From: Falsiroseomonas oleicola
Lineage (GTDB): Bacteria; Pseudomonadota; Alphaproteobacteria; Acetobacterales; Acetobacteraceae
Reading direction: 5' to 3'
Length of the DNA stretch: 64,000 nucleotides
NCBI RefSeq assembly: GCF_019029495.1
Contig: NZ_JAERQM010000001.1
Coordinates: 124,001 to 188,000 of the forward strand
The notes beneath the pieces are model-generated. The model did no database searches. It was not told the origin of the DNA and saw nothing but the letters and a program-made list of their open reading frames with translations. Made by a program: the position numbers and the translations under genes. Of this stretch, positions 34,436-43,665 are shown piece by piece. Each line of letters starts with the position of its first letter. Position 1 is the stretch's first letter.

Positions 34436-35380
34436 TCAGGGAATTCGCTGCGCCACGCTCCGGATGCCGAGAAGGTCCCAGGCCGCCGCGCGCGCCATGG
34501 TCCGGCTCGGCTGCTGGGCGAAGGCGGAAAGCCGCAGCCGCGCCGCCTGCACGCGGCGCCCAGCCAGGGCCGCGCCATCCGCCTCCACCGCCAATTGGCT
34601 GGTCCGGCACAGGCGCAGCGCCGCCTCGTCCAACAGGCAGACGGCCTGGGCATAGGCCTCGGCGACCCGCTGGTTCGCCGCGCGCCGCGCCGCGCCCTCC
34701 GCCCCCTCAGGGTCCAGGGCGCGGACCATGCGGTCCGCCAGGGGGCGCGGCAGGCATCCCACCGGGGCGCAGGCGGCCAGATGCAGCCAGAGGTCCCAGT
34801 CCTCGGCCCGCTGGAGCTGTTCGTTGAAGCCGCCGACCGCCCGCAGCAGCGCCGTGCACGCCATGACGGTGGAGGTCGCGACCAGCGGCTCGGCATAGAT
34901 CGCCGCCTGCGCTTCCCGGTCCAGGATGAAGGCCTCCCGGCACATCGCGTGGCGTGCCGCGAACTGGGCGCACTGGCCGAAGCCGGTGGTCAGCTCCGTG
35001 CCGTCTTCGGCGAAGCGGCGATGGTCGGTGAAGGAGAAGCCGATCTCCGGATACAGCCGGTGCAACTCCATCTGCCGGGCGATCTTGCCGCGACGCCAGC
35101 GGTCATCGGCATCGAGGAAGGCGATCAGCGGCGACCGCGCAACCGCCAACCCGGCATTGCGGGCCGCGGCCGGACCCGCACCGGGGGTGGAGATGGCCCG
35201 GATCCGTGGATCGGCGGTGGCACTGCCGCGCAGATAGGCGGCGGTTCCATCCTCCGACCCATCATCGACCACCACGATCTCGAGCCAGGGCCGTGCGCCG
35301 AGGGAGGCGATGGCGCCAGGCAGCCAGCGCAGTGCGTTGCGGGCAGGAATGACGACGGTGAGCCTGGGCTGGGGGTGCAC
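34436..35380 (-). CDS. Glycosyltransferase family 2
   Basis: About 314 residues. The GT-A start LTVVIPARNALRWLPGAIASL, the nucleotide-binding VVDDGSEDGTAAYL, AAARNAGLAVA and the metal-binding FLDADDRWRRGKI (DxD-type) are clear. GGFNEQLQRAEDWDLWLHLA is the usual acceptor-side motif. It transfers a sugar to an envelope or exopolysaccharide acceptor; donor unknown. I favour the GTG at 35380, with AGAGG 6 nt upstream. ATG at 35428 and a longer start at 35449 are alternatives. Confidence 0.82.
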   Translation of the reverse strand: MHPQPRLTVVIPARNALRWLPGAIASLGARPWLEIVVVDDGSEDGTAAYLRGSATADPRIRAISTPGAGPAAARNAGLAVARSPLIAFLDADDRWRRGKIARQMELHRLYPEIGFSFTDHRRFAEDGTELTTGFGQCAQFAARHAMCREAFILDREAQAAIYAEPLVATSTVMACTALLRAVGGFNEQLQRAEDWDLWLHLAACAPVGCLPRPLADRMVRALDPEGAEGAARRAANQRVAEAYAQAVCLLDEAALRLCRTSQLAVEADGAALAGRRVQAARLRLSAFAQQPSRTMARAAAWDLLGIRSVAQRIP

Positions 35381-35509
35381 GGGCGGCCTCTTGTTCTGCA
35401 ACGCCGGCCCCGAAGTGGAACCCGGCATGCAGCGCCCTGCAGGAAGCATTCCGGCAATCCGCGTCGCAAATTGCGACTCAATGGCCAGAAGCCCTCCGTG
35501 CCCGACCCT

Positions 35510-36181
35510 TCAGCGCGCGCCGTAACGCAACAACATCGCCCGCAGCGGATCGGAGCCGGGGTTATGCGCCTCCATCGCCACCACGATCTGCCGGGCGGAA
35601 TAGCCGCGCCCGTAATAGGCCGTGGCCGAATTCGGCCGGTAGGACATGACGGAGCCGGACAGGCTGATGCCCGCGAAAAGCCCGCGGGACTTGGCCACCG
35701 CCACGATATCGGCCCCGGCAGCTGCCGTGGTGCTGCCCTGGATGCCGCCGCCAATGGTGGCGAGCGCCAGGGAGGCATCCGCGCCCACCTTGAACTGGCT
35801 GTCCATCACCGCCTGCAATCCGCGATCGGTCATGATCATCATCGCGACCATCGCATCCTGCACGCCGACCTGCAGGCCGAAGCTGCCCGAGCCCATGCCG
35901 TAGAAGGCCGGCGAGGACCAGGACCCGGCGCCATCCCGCCCGACCAGCACGCAGGACCCACCCTCGCCGCCGAAGATGAAGCCGGCGCGGAACACCCTGG
36001 GGCACACCATCACCGCCCGCGCGCGCTGAAGGAAGCCCACCGCGTCCCCCGCGGTATCGCCACTGGTCATCAGCTCCTGCACCGCGAGCGTGGCGCGATC
36101 GACCAGCGCCTGCTCCTCCTGCTGCGCCGCAACCGGCAGCGCCCAGAGGAGTCCGATGGCGAGCATCATTCCACGGAACAT
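35510..36181 (-). CDS. SYLF (Ysc84-type) lipid-binding domain protein, secreted
   Basis: 223 residues. The signal peptide MLAIGLLWALPVAAQ targets the periplasm. The SYLF domain spans most of the rest: ARAVMVCPRVFRAGFIFGGEGGSCVLVGRD, SSPAFYGMGSGSFGLQVGVQDAMVAMMIMTDRGLQAVMDSQFKVGADASLA and VAKSRGLFAGISLSGSVMSYR. Eukaryotic SYLF proteins bind phosphoinositides; the bacterial role is unclear, probably at the envelope. Confidence 0.88.
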   Translation of the reverse strand: MFRGMMLAIGLLWALPVAAQQEEQALVDRATLAVQELMTSGDTAGDAVGFLQRARAVMVCPRVFRAGFIFGGEGGSCVLVGRDGAGSWSSPAFYGMGSGSFGLQVGVQDAMVAMMIMTDRGLQAVMDSQFKVGADASLALATIGGGIQGSTTAAAGADIVAVAKSRGLFAGISLSGSVMSYRPNSATAYYGRGYSARQIVVAMEAHNPGSDPLRAMLLRYGAR

Positions 36182-36266
36182 GAAAAGCCCCCCACAACCC
36201 TATGTCCGGGCTCAATCTACATGAGGGAGACTCGGGTGTCCAAGGTTGCGCGGCCCGGTGGGGGGT

Positions 36267-36902
36267 TCAGGCCGGACCCGGCAGGGTGAAGGGTTCCTCA
36301 TTCACCGCCGCCACCCGCCAATCGGCGCCATGCCGCTCCAGCCGGGTCAGGGACAGGTTCTTGACCGAGAAGATCAGGGCCTGGTGCGGCGTCAGCCCCA
36401 TCGCCTGGGCAATGGCGGCGCGGATCGAGCCGCCATGCGCCACGATCACGATGTCGCGCCCCGGAGTCTCCTCCACCAGTCGTTCCAGGGTGGCGGCGAC
36501 CCGTTCGACCACCTCGGCGAAGGATTCCCCGCCCGGCGGCTTCTCCTCCCCCGCATGGGGCCAGAAGGGATGCGGCGGGTGGCGGATCAGCTCCGCGAAG
36601 CGTTCATGCGACAGGCCCTGCCATTCGCCCAGATACTGCTCGGCCAGGTCCGGCTCCACCTTCAGCGGGGCCTCCGCATGGCCGGCGGCGAAGATGGCGG
36701 CGGCCGTGGCGCGGGTGCGGGACAGCGGTGTCACCACCCAGCGCGCGCCTTCGGGCAGCCGGTTGGCGAGCCAGCGATAGGCCGCCGCCTCCTGCCGCAG
36801 GGTCAGTTCGCACAGCCCCACATCCATGCTGCCATAGACAACGGCGCGGGCGGAGGGCTCGACCAGCGCGTGGCGGACGAGGAAGAGTCGGGTGATTTGC
36901 AC
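36267..36902 (-). CDS. Histidine phosphatase family protein
   Basis: 211 residues. LFLVRHALVEPSARAVVYGSMDVGL carries the phospho-histidine (RHA, where RHG is usual), WVVTPLSRTRATAAAI has the second Arg, EQYLGEWQGLS the Glu, and DIVIVAHGGSIRAAI the second His. This is the CobC/phosphoglycerate-mutase branch. CobC would fit the cobalamin genes 12 kb away, but the substrate cannot be decided. Confidence 0.85.
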   Translation of the reverse strand: MQITRLFLVRHALVEPSARAVVYGSMDVGLCELTLRQEAAAYRWLANRLPEGARWVVTPLSRTRATAAAIFAAGHAEAPLKVEPDLAEQYLGEWQGLSHERFAELIRHPPHPFWPHAGEEKPPGGESFAEVVERVAATLERLVEETPGRDIVIVAHGGSIRAAIAQAMGLTPHQALIFSVKNLSLTRLERHGADWRVAAVNEEPFTLPGPA

Positions 36903-36989
36903 CGCGCCGATCTATCCCAACTCCGGGAGCGGGGAAATCATCCCAAGGCGGGAATTATCGGCGCCTGGGATTGGTCGAACGCCTAGCGT

Positions 36990-38147
36990 TCAGCCGAAGC
37001 CGCGCCGTCGCTCCACCAGCGGTCCCTGGAAATGCCGGATGCCGACCTCCCATCCCCAGGCGATGGCGGCGGGCCGATCCACCCCGGCCAGAACCACCGT
37101 CTCCGGCCGCCGCAGCAGCGGCACGATGGAGGCCGGAACGGCAACCGGCAATTCGGGGGTCCAGCGCAGCCGCACCAGGTCGAGGCCCAGACGCTCCGGT
37201 GGGAGCAGCGCCAGGAGGTCGGCCGAGGCATCGTCCAGCGCCAGCCGGTAGCCGCTGCCCCGGATCTCGTCGCGCGCCGCGGCGAAGGCGACCGGGTCGG
37301 CCAGGATATCGGCGGGGCGGAAGGCCAGGGTGATGTCGCGCCGCCGCCCGGCCGGAAGACTGGAATCGAAACGGCGAAAGGCGGCGGAGGAGACGGTCGC
37401 CGGGGCGACCGGCAGGCCAACCTTCCGCCAGCCGAGCTGCGCGGCCGGCCGGCCGATCTCCGCCAGCATCCGCAATTCCGCCAGCCGCGCCAGGCGGCGT
37501 TGCAGAGCGGAGCAGCCGGTGACGTCGACGCCCGGCAGCACCGCCTCCGCCAGGCTGGGCCAGGCGATGCGCCGATCTTCCCAAAGCGGCTCGGCGGGCT
37601 CTCCATCCGGGTCCAGCAGGCAGACATTCTGGGCGAGCGTCACCGCCTCCAGATCCGCCTGGGCCAGGGCGCGCTCGGCCATGGCCAGGTCGAAGCTGGT
37701 GATCGGTACGGTATCGGCCGCCGGGCGCAGCTTCTCGGTGAAGGCGGCGAGGCCCAGGCTGTCCGCCGTCACGGCCAGCAGCCAGGCCGCCCCATCCGGC
37801 AGTCGCATGGCCTGGACCGCATGCGCCGATGCGGCATCCAGCGTGCCGAGCAGCGCCATGCGCGCATGTCCCAGCGCCAGCCCCGGCGGCACCGCGACGG
37901 CGACGACATCGCCATTCGGCAGGTCGAAGACCCGTGTCCGCGCCGCCGCCAGCACCGGTTCGAGCGCATCGCGCAGCAGACGCTGGTGATGTGGCTGGCG
38001 GATCTCCGGCCCCATGCCGGACAGGCGCAGGTGCAGCACCTCCCGCACCGCATTGGCGGCGACGCTTTCGCGCACCAGCGCGGCGAGTTCCGCCGCCGCG
38101 CGAACGCCGCCGGCCCGGCGGTCGCCCTCCATATCGCCGATTCTCAT
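36990..38147 (-). CDS. Degenerate EAL-domain protein (first of two)
   Basis: 385 residues. The C-terminal region follows the EAL phosphodiesterase order in worn-down form: YRLALDDASADLLALL (for IALDDFGTG), LGLDLVRLRWTPEL (for DxIKIDxxF) and VVLAGVDRPAAIAWGWEVGIRHFQGPLVE (for VAEGVET to GxxxQGYLF). The ExL signature and most metal ligands are not seen, so c-di-GMP hydrolysis is unlikely. The N-terminal 200 residues match nothing I recognise. Its start lies 10 bp after the stop of a similar gene. Confidence 0.6.
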   Translation of the reverse strand: MRIGDMEGDRRAGGVRAAAELAALVRESVAANAVREVLHLRLSGMGPEIRQPHHQRLLRDALEPVLAAARTRVFDLPNGDVVAVAVPPGLALGHARMALLGTLDAASAHAVQAMRLPDGAAWLLAVTADSLGLAAFTEKLRPAADTVPITSFDLAMAERALAQADLEAVTLAQNVCLLDPDGEPAEPLWEDRRIAWPSLAEAVLPGVDVTGCSALQRRLARLAELRMLAEIGRPAAQLGWRKVGLPVAPATVSSAAFRRFDSSLPAGRRRDITLAFRPADILADPVAFAAARDEIRGSGYRLALDDASADLLALLPPERLGLDLVRLRWTPELPVAVPASIVPLLRRPETVVLAGVDRPAAIAWGWEVGIRHFQGPLVERRRGFG

Positions 38148-38157
38148 GCCCGGTACT

Positions 38158-39318
38158 TCATGCGGCAGGCCGTGCCGGCTGGGGCCTCTGGGCCATGCTG
38201 CCCGCGAGGACATTGGGCAGCTTCGCCGCGAGCGGCGCGGGCAGCGCCGTCGCGGCGTCCCCTTCGACGAGTCGCAGGCCAAGCCGGGCGGCCCAGTCCA
38301 GCGCGGCCCTGTCCTCGGCGCCGGACAGGATCAGCTTCGCCGGATCGACCCGCCGCAGCGCCTCCGTCACCTCGGCGGTCGCCAAGGCAGGGGACCAGCT
38401 GAGCCGCAGCCAGTCCACCGGTAGCGCCTCGATCGCCATCAGGCGCAGCGCGGTGGCGGTGATGCCCTCGATCTCCAGCTCCCAGCCCTGCGCGGCCAGC
38501 CCGGCGCGGCGGGCGGCGAGCATGGCGGGGTCGGCGGCCACTTCCAGGCACATGGTGGCGACCAGCCCGCCACGTCCGGCGCCACCACCGTCACCGCCCC
38601 GCCCGCTGAAAGGCGCCAGCGGCACCGGAAGGTGCAGCGGTCCGGGAAGGCTGTTGCCCATCAATTCGCGGCGCTGGAGCGGGTCGCCGATGGCGATCAG
38701 CAGCCGGCTGGCGAGGCTCCGCGCCGCATGTTCCAGCACATCGCCATCCGCCCCGAGGCCGCCCAGCAGTCCGGCCAGGGCCGGGCGGTCGATCCACAGG
38801 CGCAGGAAGGCCGGCCGCGCCGCGATACCGGAGGCATCGAGCCGCATCCCCGTCGCCCGGCGCGCCACCTGGGCCAGCGACAGGTTCCGCAGCCAGACAT
38901 CGAGGCCCGCCAGGTCCGGCGCGCGTCCGGCCGCTCTGGCGGACCCGGCCTCCGCCCCGGCGGCGTAGTCCAGCAGCGCCGCCGCATCGCGCTCCAGCGA
39001 CCAGGCGCTGGTCAGGGGGCCGCCAAGCAGCCGGTCCAGCAAGGCCCGAAGCCGCGCCGCGCGTCCGGCCTCGGCACCGATCAGCAGCAGGTCATGCTGC
39101 GCACCCTCCGTCACCACGCCGCCGGCCACCAGGGCACCTTCCTGCAGCAGCGCCAGGGCGACGCGCCGACGATGCGGGACCATCGGCGGCACGCGCAGCA
39201 CCACCCGCCCGGCGGCATGGCGCAGGGCCTCCCGCATCACCGCGAGCAGGGGCGCGTTCTGCGCCGCCGTGGCGGTTGGCGACGGGGCTTGATCCTTCAG
39301 GGCGAGACCGTCTGGCAT
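38158..39318 (-). CDS. Degenerate EAL-like protein (second of two)
   Basis: 386 residues. The C-terminus repeats the pattern of its neighbour: WELEIEGITATALRLMAIEALPVDWLRLSWSPALA and KLILSGAEDRAALDWAARLGLRLVEGDAA. Catalytic EAL residues are lacking. A central RNLSLAQVARRATGMRL and a glycine-rich linker (GRGGDGGGAGRGG) are present. Probably a paralogue of the downstream gene and co-transcribed with it. A regulatory role is a guess. Confidence 0.55.
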   Translation of the reverse strand: MPDGLALKDQAPSPTATAAQNAPLLAVMREALRHAAGRVVLRVPPMVPHRRRVALALLQEGALVAGGVVTEGAQHDLLLIGAEAGRAARLRALLDRLLGGPLTSAWSLERDAAALLDYAAGAEAGSARAAGRAPDLAGLDVWLRNLSLAQVARRATGMRLDASGIAARPAFLRLWIDRPALAGLLGGLGADGDVLEHAARSLASRLLIAIGDPLQRRELMGNSLPGPLHLPVPLAPFSGRGGDGGGAGRGGLVATMCLEVAADPAMLAARRAGLAAQGWELEIEGITATALRLMAIEALPVDWLRLSWSPALATAEVTEALRRVDPAKLILSGAEDRAALDWAARLGLRLVEGDAATALPAPLAAKLPNVLAGSMAQRPQPARPAA

Positions 39319-39381
39319 GTGTCGGGAACCGTGAGGTCGGGATGGCGAGGGCGCCCCCGATCCGCGTAGAATTCGCCTGCA

Positions 39382-40104
39382 ATGCCTGCGAAAGCCTTAA
39401 TCACACCGCTGCCTGCCCCCGCCTGCCTGCCGCAGGGGCTGCGAATCTACGCCATTGGCGATGTGCATGGCTGCGACCTGGCCCTGGCGGCGTTGCACGA
39501 CCTTGTCTCGGCCGACCTGGTGGCGCGGCCGGTGACGCGGGCGCTGCTGCTGCATCTGGGCGATTATGTCGATCGCGGGCCGGACAGCGCCGGGGTGCTG
39601 GGGCGCCTGGCCCGACCGCTGCCCGGCCTCGAAACGCTGAACCTGCGGGGCAACCACGACCAGATGATGCTCGACGCCCTGGCCCCCGGCGCCACCGAGG
39701 CACAGGTGTCGCTCTGGCTGCTGAATGGCGGCGTCGCGACGCTGGAGAGCTACGGCGCAGCGCCGCGCGATCGGGCGAGCTGGCAGCGCATCCCGGATGC
39801 GGATCTGGAGCTGCTGCGCGGCTGCCCGACCTGTTTTGAGGCCGGCGGCTATGTCTTCGCCCATGCCGGCATCCGCCCCGGCACCCCGATCGCCACGCAG
39901 GACCCGGCCGACCTGATGTGGATCCGGGAGCCCTTTCTGTCCTGGCGCGGCAGCCTGCCGGCGGTGGTGGTGCACGGCCATACCCCCGCCGCAGCGCCGG
40001 AGGTGAGGCCGCACCGCATCGGCCTCGACACCGGCGCGGTCTTCGGCGGCCCCCTGACCTGCGGTGTGCTGGAAGCGGATCGGATCGTTTTCCTTCAGGT
40101 GTGA
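39382..40104 (+). CDS. PPP-family metallophosphatase (Ser/Thr phosphatase or Ap4A hydrolase-like)
   Basis: 240 residues. Metal and catalytic motifs in order: YAIGDVHGCDLAL (GDxHG), HLGDYVDRGPDS (GDxVDRG), NLRGNHDQMML (GNHD), FAHAGIRPG and VVHGHTPAA. This is the cytosolic PPP phosphatase arrangement. The substrate may be phosphoproteins or dinucleoside polyphosphates. It diverges from the EAL-like pair. Confidence 0.88.
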   Translation: MPAKALITPLPAPACLPQGLRIYAIGDVHGCDLALAALHDLVSADLVARPVTRALLLHLGDYVDRGPDSAGVLGRLARPLPGLETLNLRGNHDQMMLDALAPGATEAQVSLWLLNGGVATLESYGAAPRDRASWQRIPDADLELLRGCPTCFEAGGYVFAHAGIRPGTPIATQDPADLMWIREPFLSWRGSLPAVVVHGHTPAAAPEVRPHRIGLDTGAVFGGPLTCGVLEADRIVFLQV

Positions 40105-40183
40105 TCACGCCGGGTGACCGTTTGTTTCCGCTGAGGCCCTGGCTGCCTTGCGTGCAATACGACGATTGGGCTACGCCTTGGTG

Positions 40184-41674
40184 ATGCAAGGCCCCGCGCC
40201 CGCCGACCTTCCCATGCCCGAAATCCCCATCGGCGACCTCGTCGAGGCCGTGCGCCAACTCAAGCGCGCCTCGGTGCTTGTCGTCGGCGACGCCATGCTC
40301 GACCGCTATGTCTATGGGCAGGTGGAGCGGGTGAGCCCCGAGGCCCCCGTCGCCGTGCTGGCGGTGGAGCGGGAGGTCGCCATGCCCGGCGGCGCCGGCA
40401 ATGTGGTACGCAACCTGACGGCACTGGGCGCCGCTGTGGCCTTCGTTTCCGTTGTCGGCGACGATCAGGCGGGCAGCGACCTGACCGGGTTGATCGGCGG
40501 CCAGCCGAATGTGGAACCCTGGCTGCTGGTGCAGGGCGGCCGCGCCACGACCACCAAGACCCGTTTCATCGCCGCCGGCCAGCAATTGCTGCGCGCCGAT
40601 CATGAGATGGCCGGGCCGATCCATCCCCGGCTGGCGGAGCGTCTGGTCCGCATCGCCGCCGATGCGGTGGCGGCCACCACGGTCATGGTGCTGTCGGACT
40701 ACAACAAGGGCGTGCTCTCCGGCGACACGGCGCAGCGTCTGATCACAGCCGCGCGCAGCGCCGGGCGCCGCGTGGTGGTGGATCCCAAGGGGGTCGATTA
40801 CGCGCGCTATGCCGGCGCCGACCTCATCACGCCGAACCGCGCCGAGCTGAAGCAGGCCACCGGCATGCCGGTGGATACCGAGGCCGCGCTGGTCGCCGCC
40901 GCCCAGCGGCTGCGCACGGATCACGGCTTCGGCGCCGTGCTGGTGACCCGCAGCGAGGACGGCATGACCCTGGTCGATGCCGCCGGCGCCCGCCATTTCC
41001 CGGCTGAGGCGCCGGAGGTGCATGACGTCTCCGGTGCCGGCGACACGGTGGTGGCGGTGGCCGCCGCCGGCATCGCCGCCGGCCTCGCCGCCCCGGTTGC
41101 CGCCCGCCTGGCGAACATCGCCGCCGGCATCGTGGTCGGCAAGATCGGCACCGCCGTGGCGCGGGAGAGCGACCTGCTGGAGGCGCTGACGCCGGAGCGC
41201 GGCGCGCTGCGCAAGGTGCAGTCGCGTGCCCAGGCGGTGGAGCAGGTGGAGCGCTGGCGCCGCCGCGGCTGGCGCGTCGGCTTCACCAATGGCTGCTTCG
41301 ACCTCCTGCATCCCGGCCATGTGCATCTGCTGGAACAGGCCCGGTCCTGGTGCGACCGGCTGGTCGTGGGCCTCAACGCCGATTCCAGCGTCAAGCGGCT
41401 GAAGGGTGAGACCCGCCCGATCCAGGGCGATGCCGCCCGCGCCGCCGTGCTTGCCTCCCTCGCCTCGGTCGACCTGGTGACGGTGTTTGAGGAGGATACC
41501 CCCCTGGAACTGCTGCGCCTGCTGCGGCCCGAAGTGCTGGTGAAGGGGTCCGACTATACGGTGGACCAGGTGGTGGGCGCCGATCTCGTCAGCGAATGGG
41601 GCGGCCAGGTGCGCCTCGCCGCGCTGCTGCCGGGGCAGAGCACCACGGCAACGGTGGCGCGGATTCGCGGCTGA
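40184..41674 (+). CDS. hldE: Bifunctional heptose 7-phosphate kinase / heptose 1-phosphate adenylyltransferase
   Basis: About 496 residues. The N-terminal PfkB-type kinase shows VLVVGDAMLDRYVYGQVERVSPEAPVAVL, PGGAGNVVRNL, LITPNRAELKQATG and VHDVSGAGDTVVAVAAAGIAAG. The C-terminal cytidylyltransferase domain starts VGFTNGCFDLLHPGHVHLLEQA (HxGH) and has VLVKGSDYTVDQVVGAD. It makes ADP-heptose for the lipopolysaccharide core. The start is uncertain: ATG at 40184 or 40214, neither with a good ribosome site. Confidence 0.95.
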   Translation: MQGPAPADLPMPEIPIGDLVEAVRQLKRASVLVVGDAMLDRYVYGQVERVSPEAPVAVLAVEREVAMPGGAGNVVRNLTALGAAVAFVSVVGDDQAGSDLTGLIGGQPNVEPWLLVQGGRATTTKTRFIAAGQQLLRADHEMAGPIHPRLAERLVRIAADAVAATTVMVLSDYNKGVLSGDTAQRLITAARSAGRRVVVDPKGVDYARYAGADLITPNRAELKQATGMPVDTEAALVAAAQRLRTDHGFGAVLVTRSEDGMTLVDAAGARHFPAEAPEVHDVSGAGDTVVAVAAAGIAAGLAAPVAARLANIAAGIVVGKIGTAVARESDLLEALTPERGALRKVQSRAQAVEQVERWRRRGWRVGFTNGCFDLLHPGHVHLLEQARSWCDRLVVGLNADSSVKRLKGETRPIQGDAARAAVLASLASVDLVTVFEEDTPLELLRLLRPEVLVKGSDYTVDQVVGADLVSEWGGQVRLAALLPGQSTTATVARIRG

Positions 41675-41678
41675 GCCG

Positions 41679-42164
41679 CTATTCCGCGCGCAGTGCCGCG
41701 CGGATTTCCGCCTGCCCGGCCGGGTCCTGCAGGCCGGCCAGCCGGCCAGCGGCCACCATGGCGTAGCGGTGCAGCAAGGCACGGCGACGTGCCGGCGCCA
41801 GGGGGTGGGTTGGCGCTTCCCGCACCAGGGTGGCGTCAGGCCCTTCCGTCACCAGCAGGCCGACCTCCTCCGGCAGCAGCGTCTCCGGGAAGTCCAGGTC
41901 GACGGCGAAATACAGCCGGTCGCAGAAATCGCGATATTCGGGCCATTTCCCGTCGCTGAGGAAATCCCGCGCGCAGGACTTCACCTCCACCACCGCGAAG
42001 CCGCCATCCGGCAGCAGCGCCAGGATATCCGCCCGCCGCCCGTTCGGCAGCGGCATTTCCCGCACCGGCGCCCAGCCACGCTGGGCACAGAACCGCGCGG
42101 CGGCACGGCAGACGCTCAGTGTTCGCTCGGGAATGGTGGGTATGGGGGGCAGGGCCAGGGACAT
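41679..42164 (-). CDS. mmcB: MmcB-family DNA repair protein
   Basis: 161 residues. RRADILALLPDGGFAVVEVKSCARDFLSDGKWPEYRDFCDRLYFAV contains a PD-(D/E)xK-like core (D, then E-x-K) and matches the DUF1052/MmcB family linked to the DNA-damage response in alphaproteobacteria. LPEEVGLLVTEGPDATLVREAPTHPLAPARRRALLHR follows. Convergent with hldE, with 4 bp between stops. Confidence 0.82.
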   Translation of the reverse strand: MSLALPPIPTIPERTLSVCRAAARFCAQRGWAPVREMPLPNGRRADILALLPDGGFAVVEVKSCARDFLSDGKWPEYRDFCDRLYFAVDLDFPETLLPEEVGLLVTEGPDATLVREAPTHPLAPARRRALLHRYAMVAAGRLAGLQDPAGQAEIRAALRAE

Positions 42165-42250
42165 GAGCGCATGTTCGTCTTGCGTTCACGTCCCAGTCAA
42201 GCGACGGGTTCGATGCGGAACCATTGGCGTCACCGCGCGTGTAGACCGAC

Positions 42251-42697
42251 ATGGTCGCAACCCGCTTCGCCGTCGCCGTGCACATTCTCATCCTCCTGGC
42301 CACAGCGCCGGGCGGCCAGCTCACGAGCGGCCGGATCGCGGAGAGTGTCGGCACCAACCCCGTCGTCATCCGCCGGCTCGCCGGGCAGCTCGCCCGGGCC
42401 GGGCTGATCCGTATCCGGCGCGGTCCAGGTGGGGCCGAGCTGGCCCGGGCGCCGGGGGCGATCACCCTCGGCCAGGTATGGCAGGCGATGCGGCGAAAGG
42501 GACTGCCCTTGCTGCCGGTGCATCGCGGTCCGGCGGGGGCAAACGCGGCCCCGGCGATCCCCAGCCTGCTGCGCGGTGTCTTCGATTCGGCGGAGGCGGC
42601 GATGGAGGCCAATCTTGCGGCGGTGACGCTGGAGGATCTCTGCCAGCAGATGCGACAGCCGCAGCCGGCCCAGGCGGAGGCCGCTCAGGCCACCTGA
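42251..42697 (+). CDS. Rrf2-family transcriptional regulator
   Basis: 148 residues. The N-terminal winged helix: MVATRFAVAVHILILLATAPGGQLTSGRIAESVGTNPVVIRRLAGQLARAGLIRIRRGPGGAELARAPGAITLGQV. Its only Cys is in a late DLCQQM, so it lacks the three-Cys Fe-S site of IscR/NsrR and is nearer YwnA. It diverges from mmcB. Its 3' end overlaps the convergent Nudix gene by 13 bp. Confidence 0.85.
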   Translation: MVATRFAVAVHILILLATAPGGQLTSGRIAESVGTNPVVIRRLAGQLARAGLIRIRRGPGGAELARAPGAITLGQVWQAMRRKGLPLLPVHRGPAGANAAPAIPSLLRGVFDSAEAAMEANLAAVTLEDLCQQMRQPQPAQAEAAQAT

Positions 42698-43560
42698 TCG
42701 AGCCCGGCGCGCAGCGCCTCCGCCCCCGGCGCCGCGGCATCCAGCAGGCCGTGGCGCAGGAAGAAGTCGATCAGCACCAGGTTGACGTTGAACTTAACCC
42801 GGTCGCGGTCGCGCACCTCCTCCAGCACCCTGGCGGCCGGCCAGAGCTCGAAGCGCTCCACCTCGTCGTCATTCGGGCGCGGCTCCAACCCCTCCGGCAA
42901 TTCAAGGTCGTGGCAGTGCAGCACGTCCCGGCGCAGGCCTTCGGACGCGGCCATGACATAGGAGACACGGCCGACCGATACGGCGCGGGCGGCGATCTCC
43001 GGCGGGATGCTCGCTTCCTCCGCGGCTTCCTTCACCAGCGTCTCGGCGGGTGACAGGCCGGCGGGGACGCCGCCGGCGACGATATTGTCCAGCTTGCCCG
43101 GCGCCACCGCCTTCCGGGGAGAGCGCCAGCCGACCCAGAGATGCAGCCCGTCCGGCCGGCGCACGAAGCCGTTGACATGCACGCCCTGGGACATGGCGCC
43201 GAAGGCCGGCATGGCGCCGCGGTCCAACTGCGCCAGCACGGGGCCATCCGGTGCCGCGCGGATGTCGAAGGCCTCCCCACGCAGGGTCAGGTGGCCGCGC
43301 GCCGCCAGCCCCCGAACCACCATGGCCAGGGCCTGGCTGCGCGCGCCGGGCGCCCGCAGCCGCCCCGCCAGGGCCACACCCTGCTGGTCGAAATGGAAGT
43401 CGCGCGGATAGAAGGCCAAGGCGCGCGCCAGATCCATGCCGACCCAGCCGACCTGGTCCTCCCCGATCCTGAAGCGGATGAGGCTGGCCGGGGAGGCGAT
43501 GTTGTTGCAGGCGGCGATATGCCGCTCAAACGGGGCGAAGTCGGTCGCGGGCGGGTGCAT
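42685..43560 (-). CDS. Nudix hydrolase with DUF4743 N-terminal domain
   Basis: 291 residues. The N-terminal half (FERHIAACNNIASPASLIRFRIGEDQVGWVG onward) matches DUF4743, found with Nudix domains in plant and yeast proteins related to thiamine diphosphate metabolism. The Nudix box is GGVPAGLSPAETLVKEAAEEASI, with Lys for the usual Arg and Ser for the usual Gly. It probably hydrolyses a nucleotide or thiamine-type diphosphate. The ATG at 43560 has AGGGG 5 nt upstream. Confidence 0.85.
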   Translation of the reverse strand: MHPPATDFAPFERHIAACNNIASPASLIRFRIGEDQVGWVGMDLARALAFYPRDFHFDQQGVALAGRLRAPGARSQALAMVVRGLAARGHLTLRGEAFDIRAAPDGPVLAQLDRGAMPAFGAMSQGVHVNGFVRRPDGLHLWVGWRSPRKAVAPGKLDNIVAGGVPAGLSPAETLVKEAAEEASIPPEIAARAVSVGRVSYVMAASEGLRRDVLHCHDLELPEGLEPRPNDDEVERFELWPAARVLEEVRDRDRVKFNVNLVLIDFFLRHGLLDAAAPGAEALRAGLDQVA

Positions 43561-43665
43561 GCCGCCCCTGTAGCGCGCGCCACGCATGGCACGGAAGCCC
43601 AGTCGGCGGTTTGCGCCGGGCGCATCAAGGCCCATTTTGGCATCAACCTGCTCCCGGAGCTTCAC

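Noticed and set aside
43141-43665. N-terminal extension of the Atm1-like exporter
   Set aside because: Antisense to the Nudix gene; the GTG at 43666 has a good ribosome site and family-like N-terminus.
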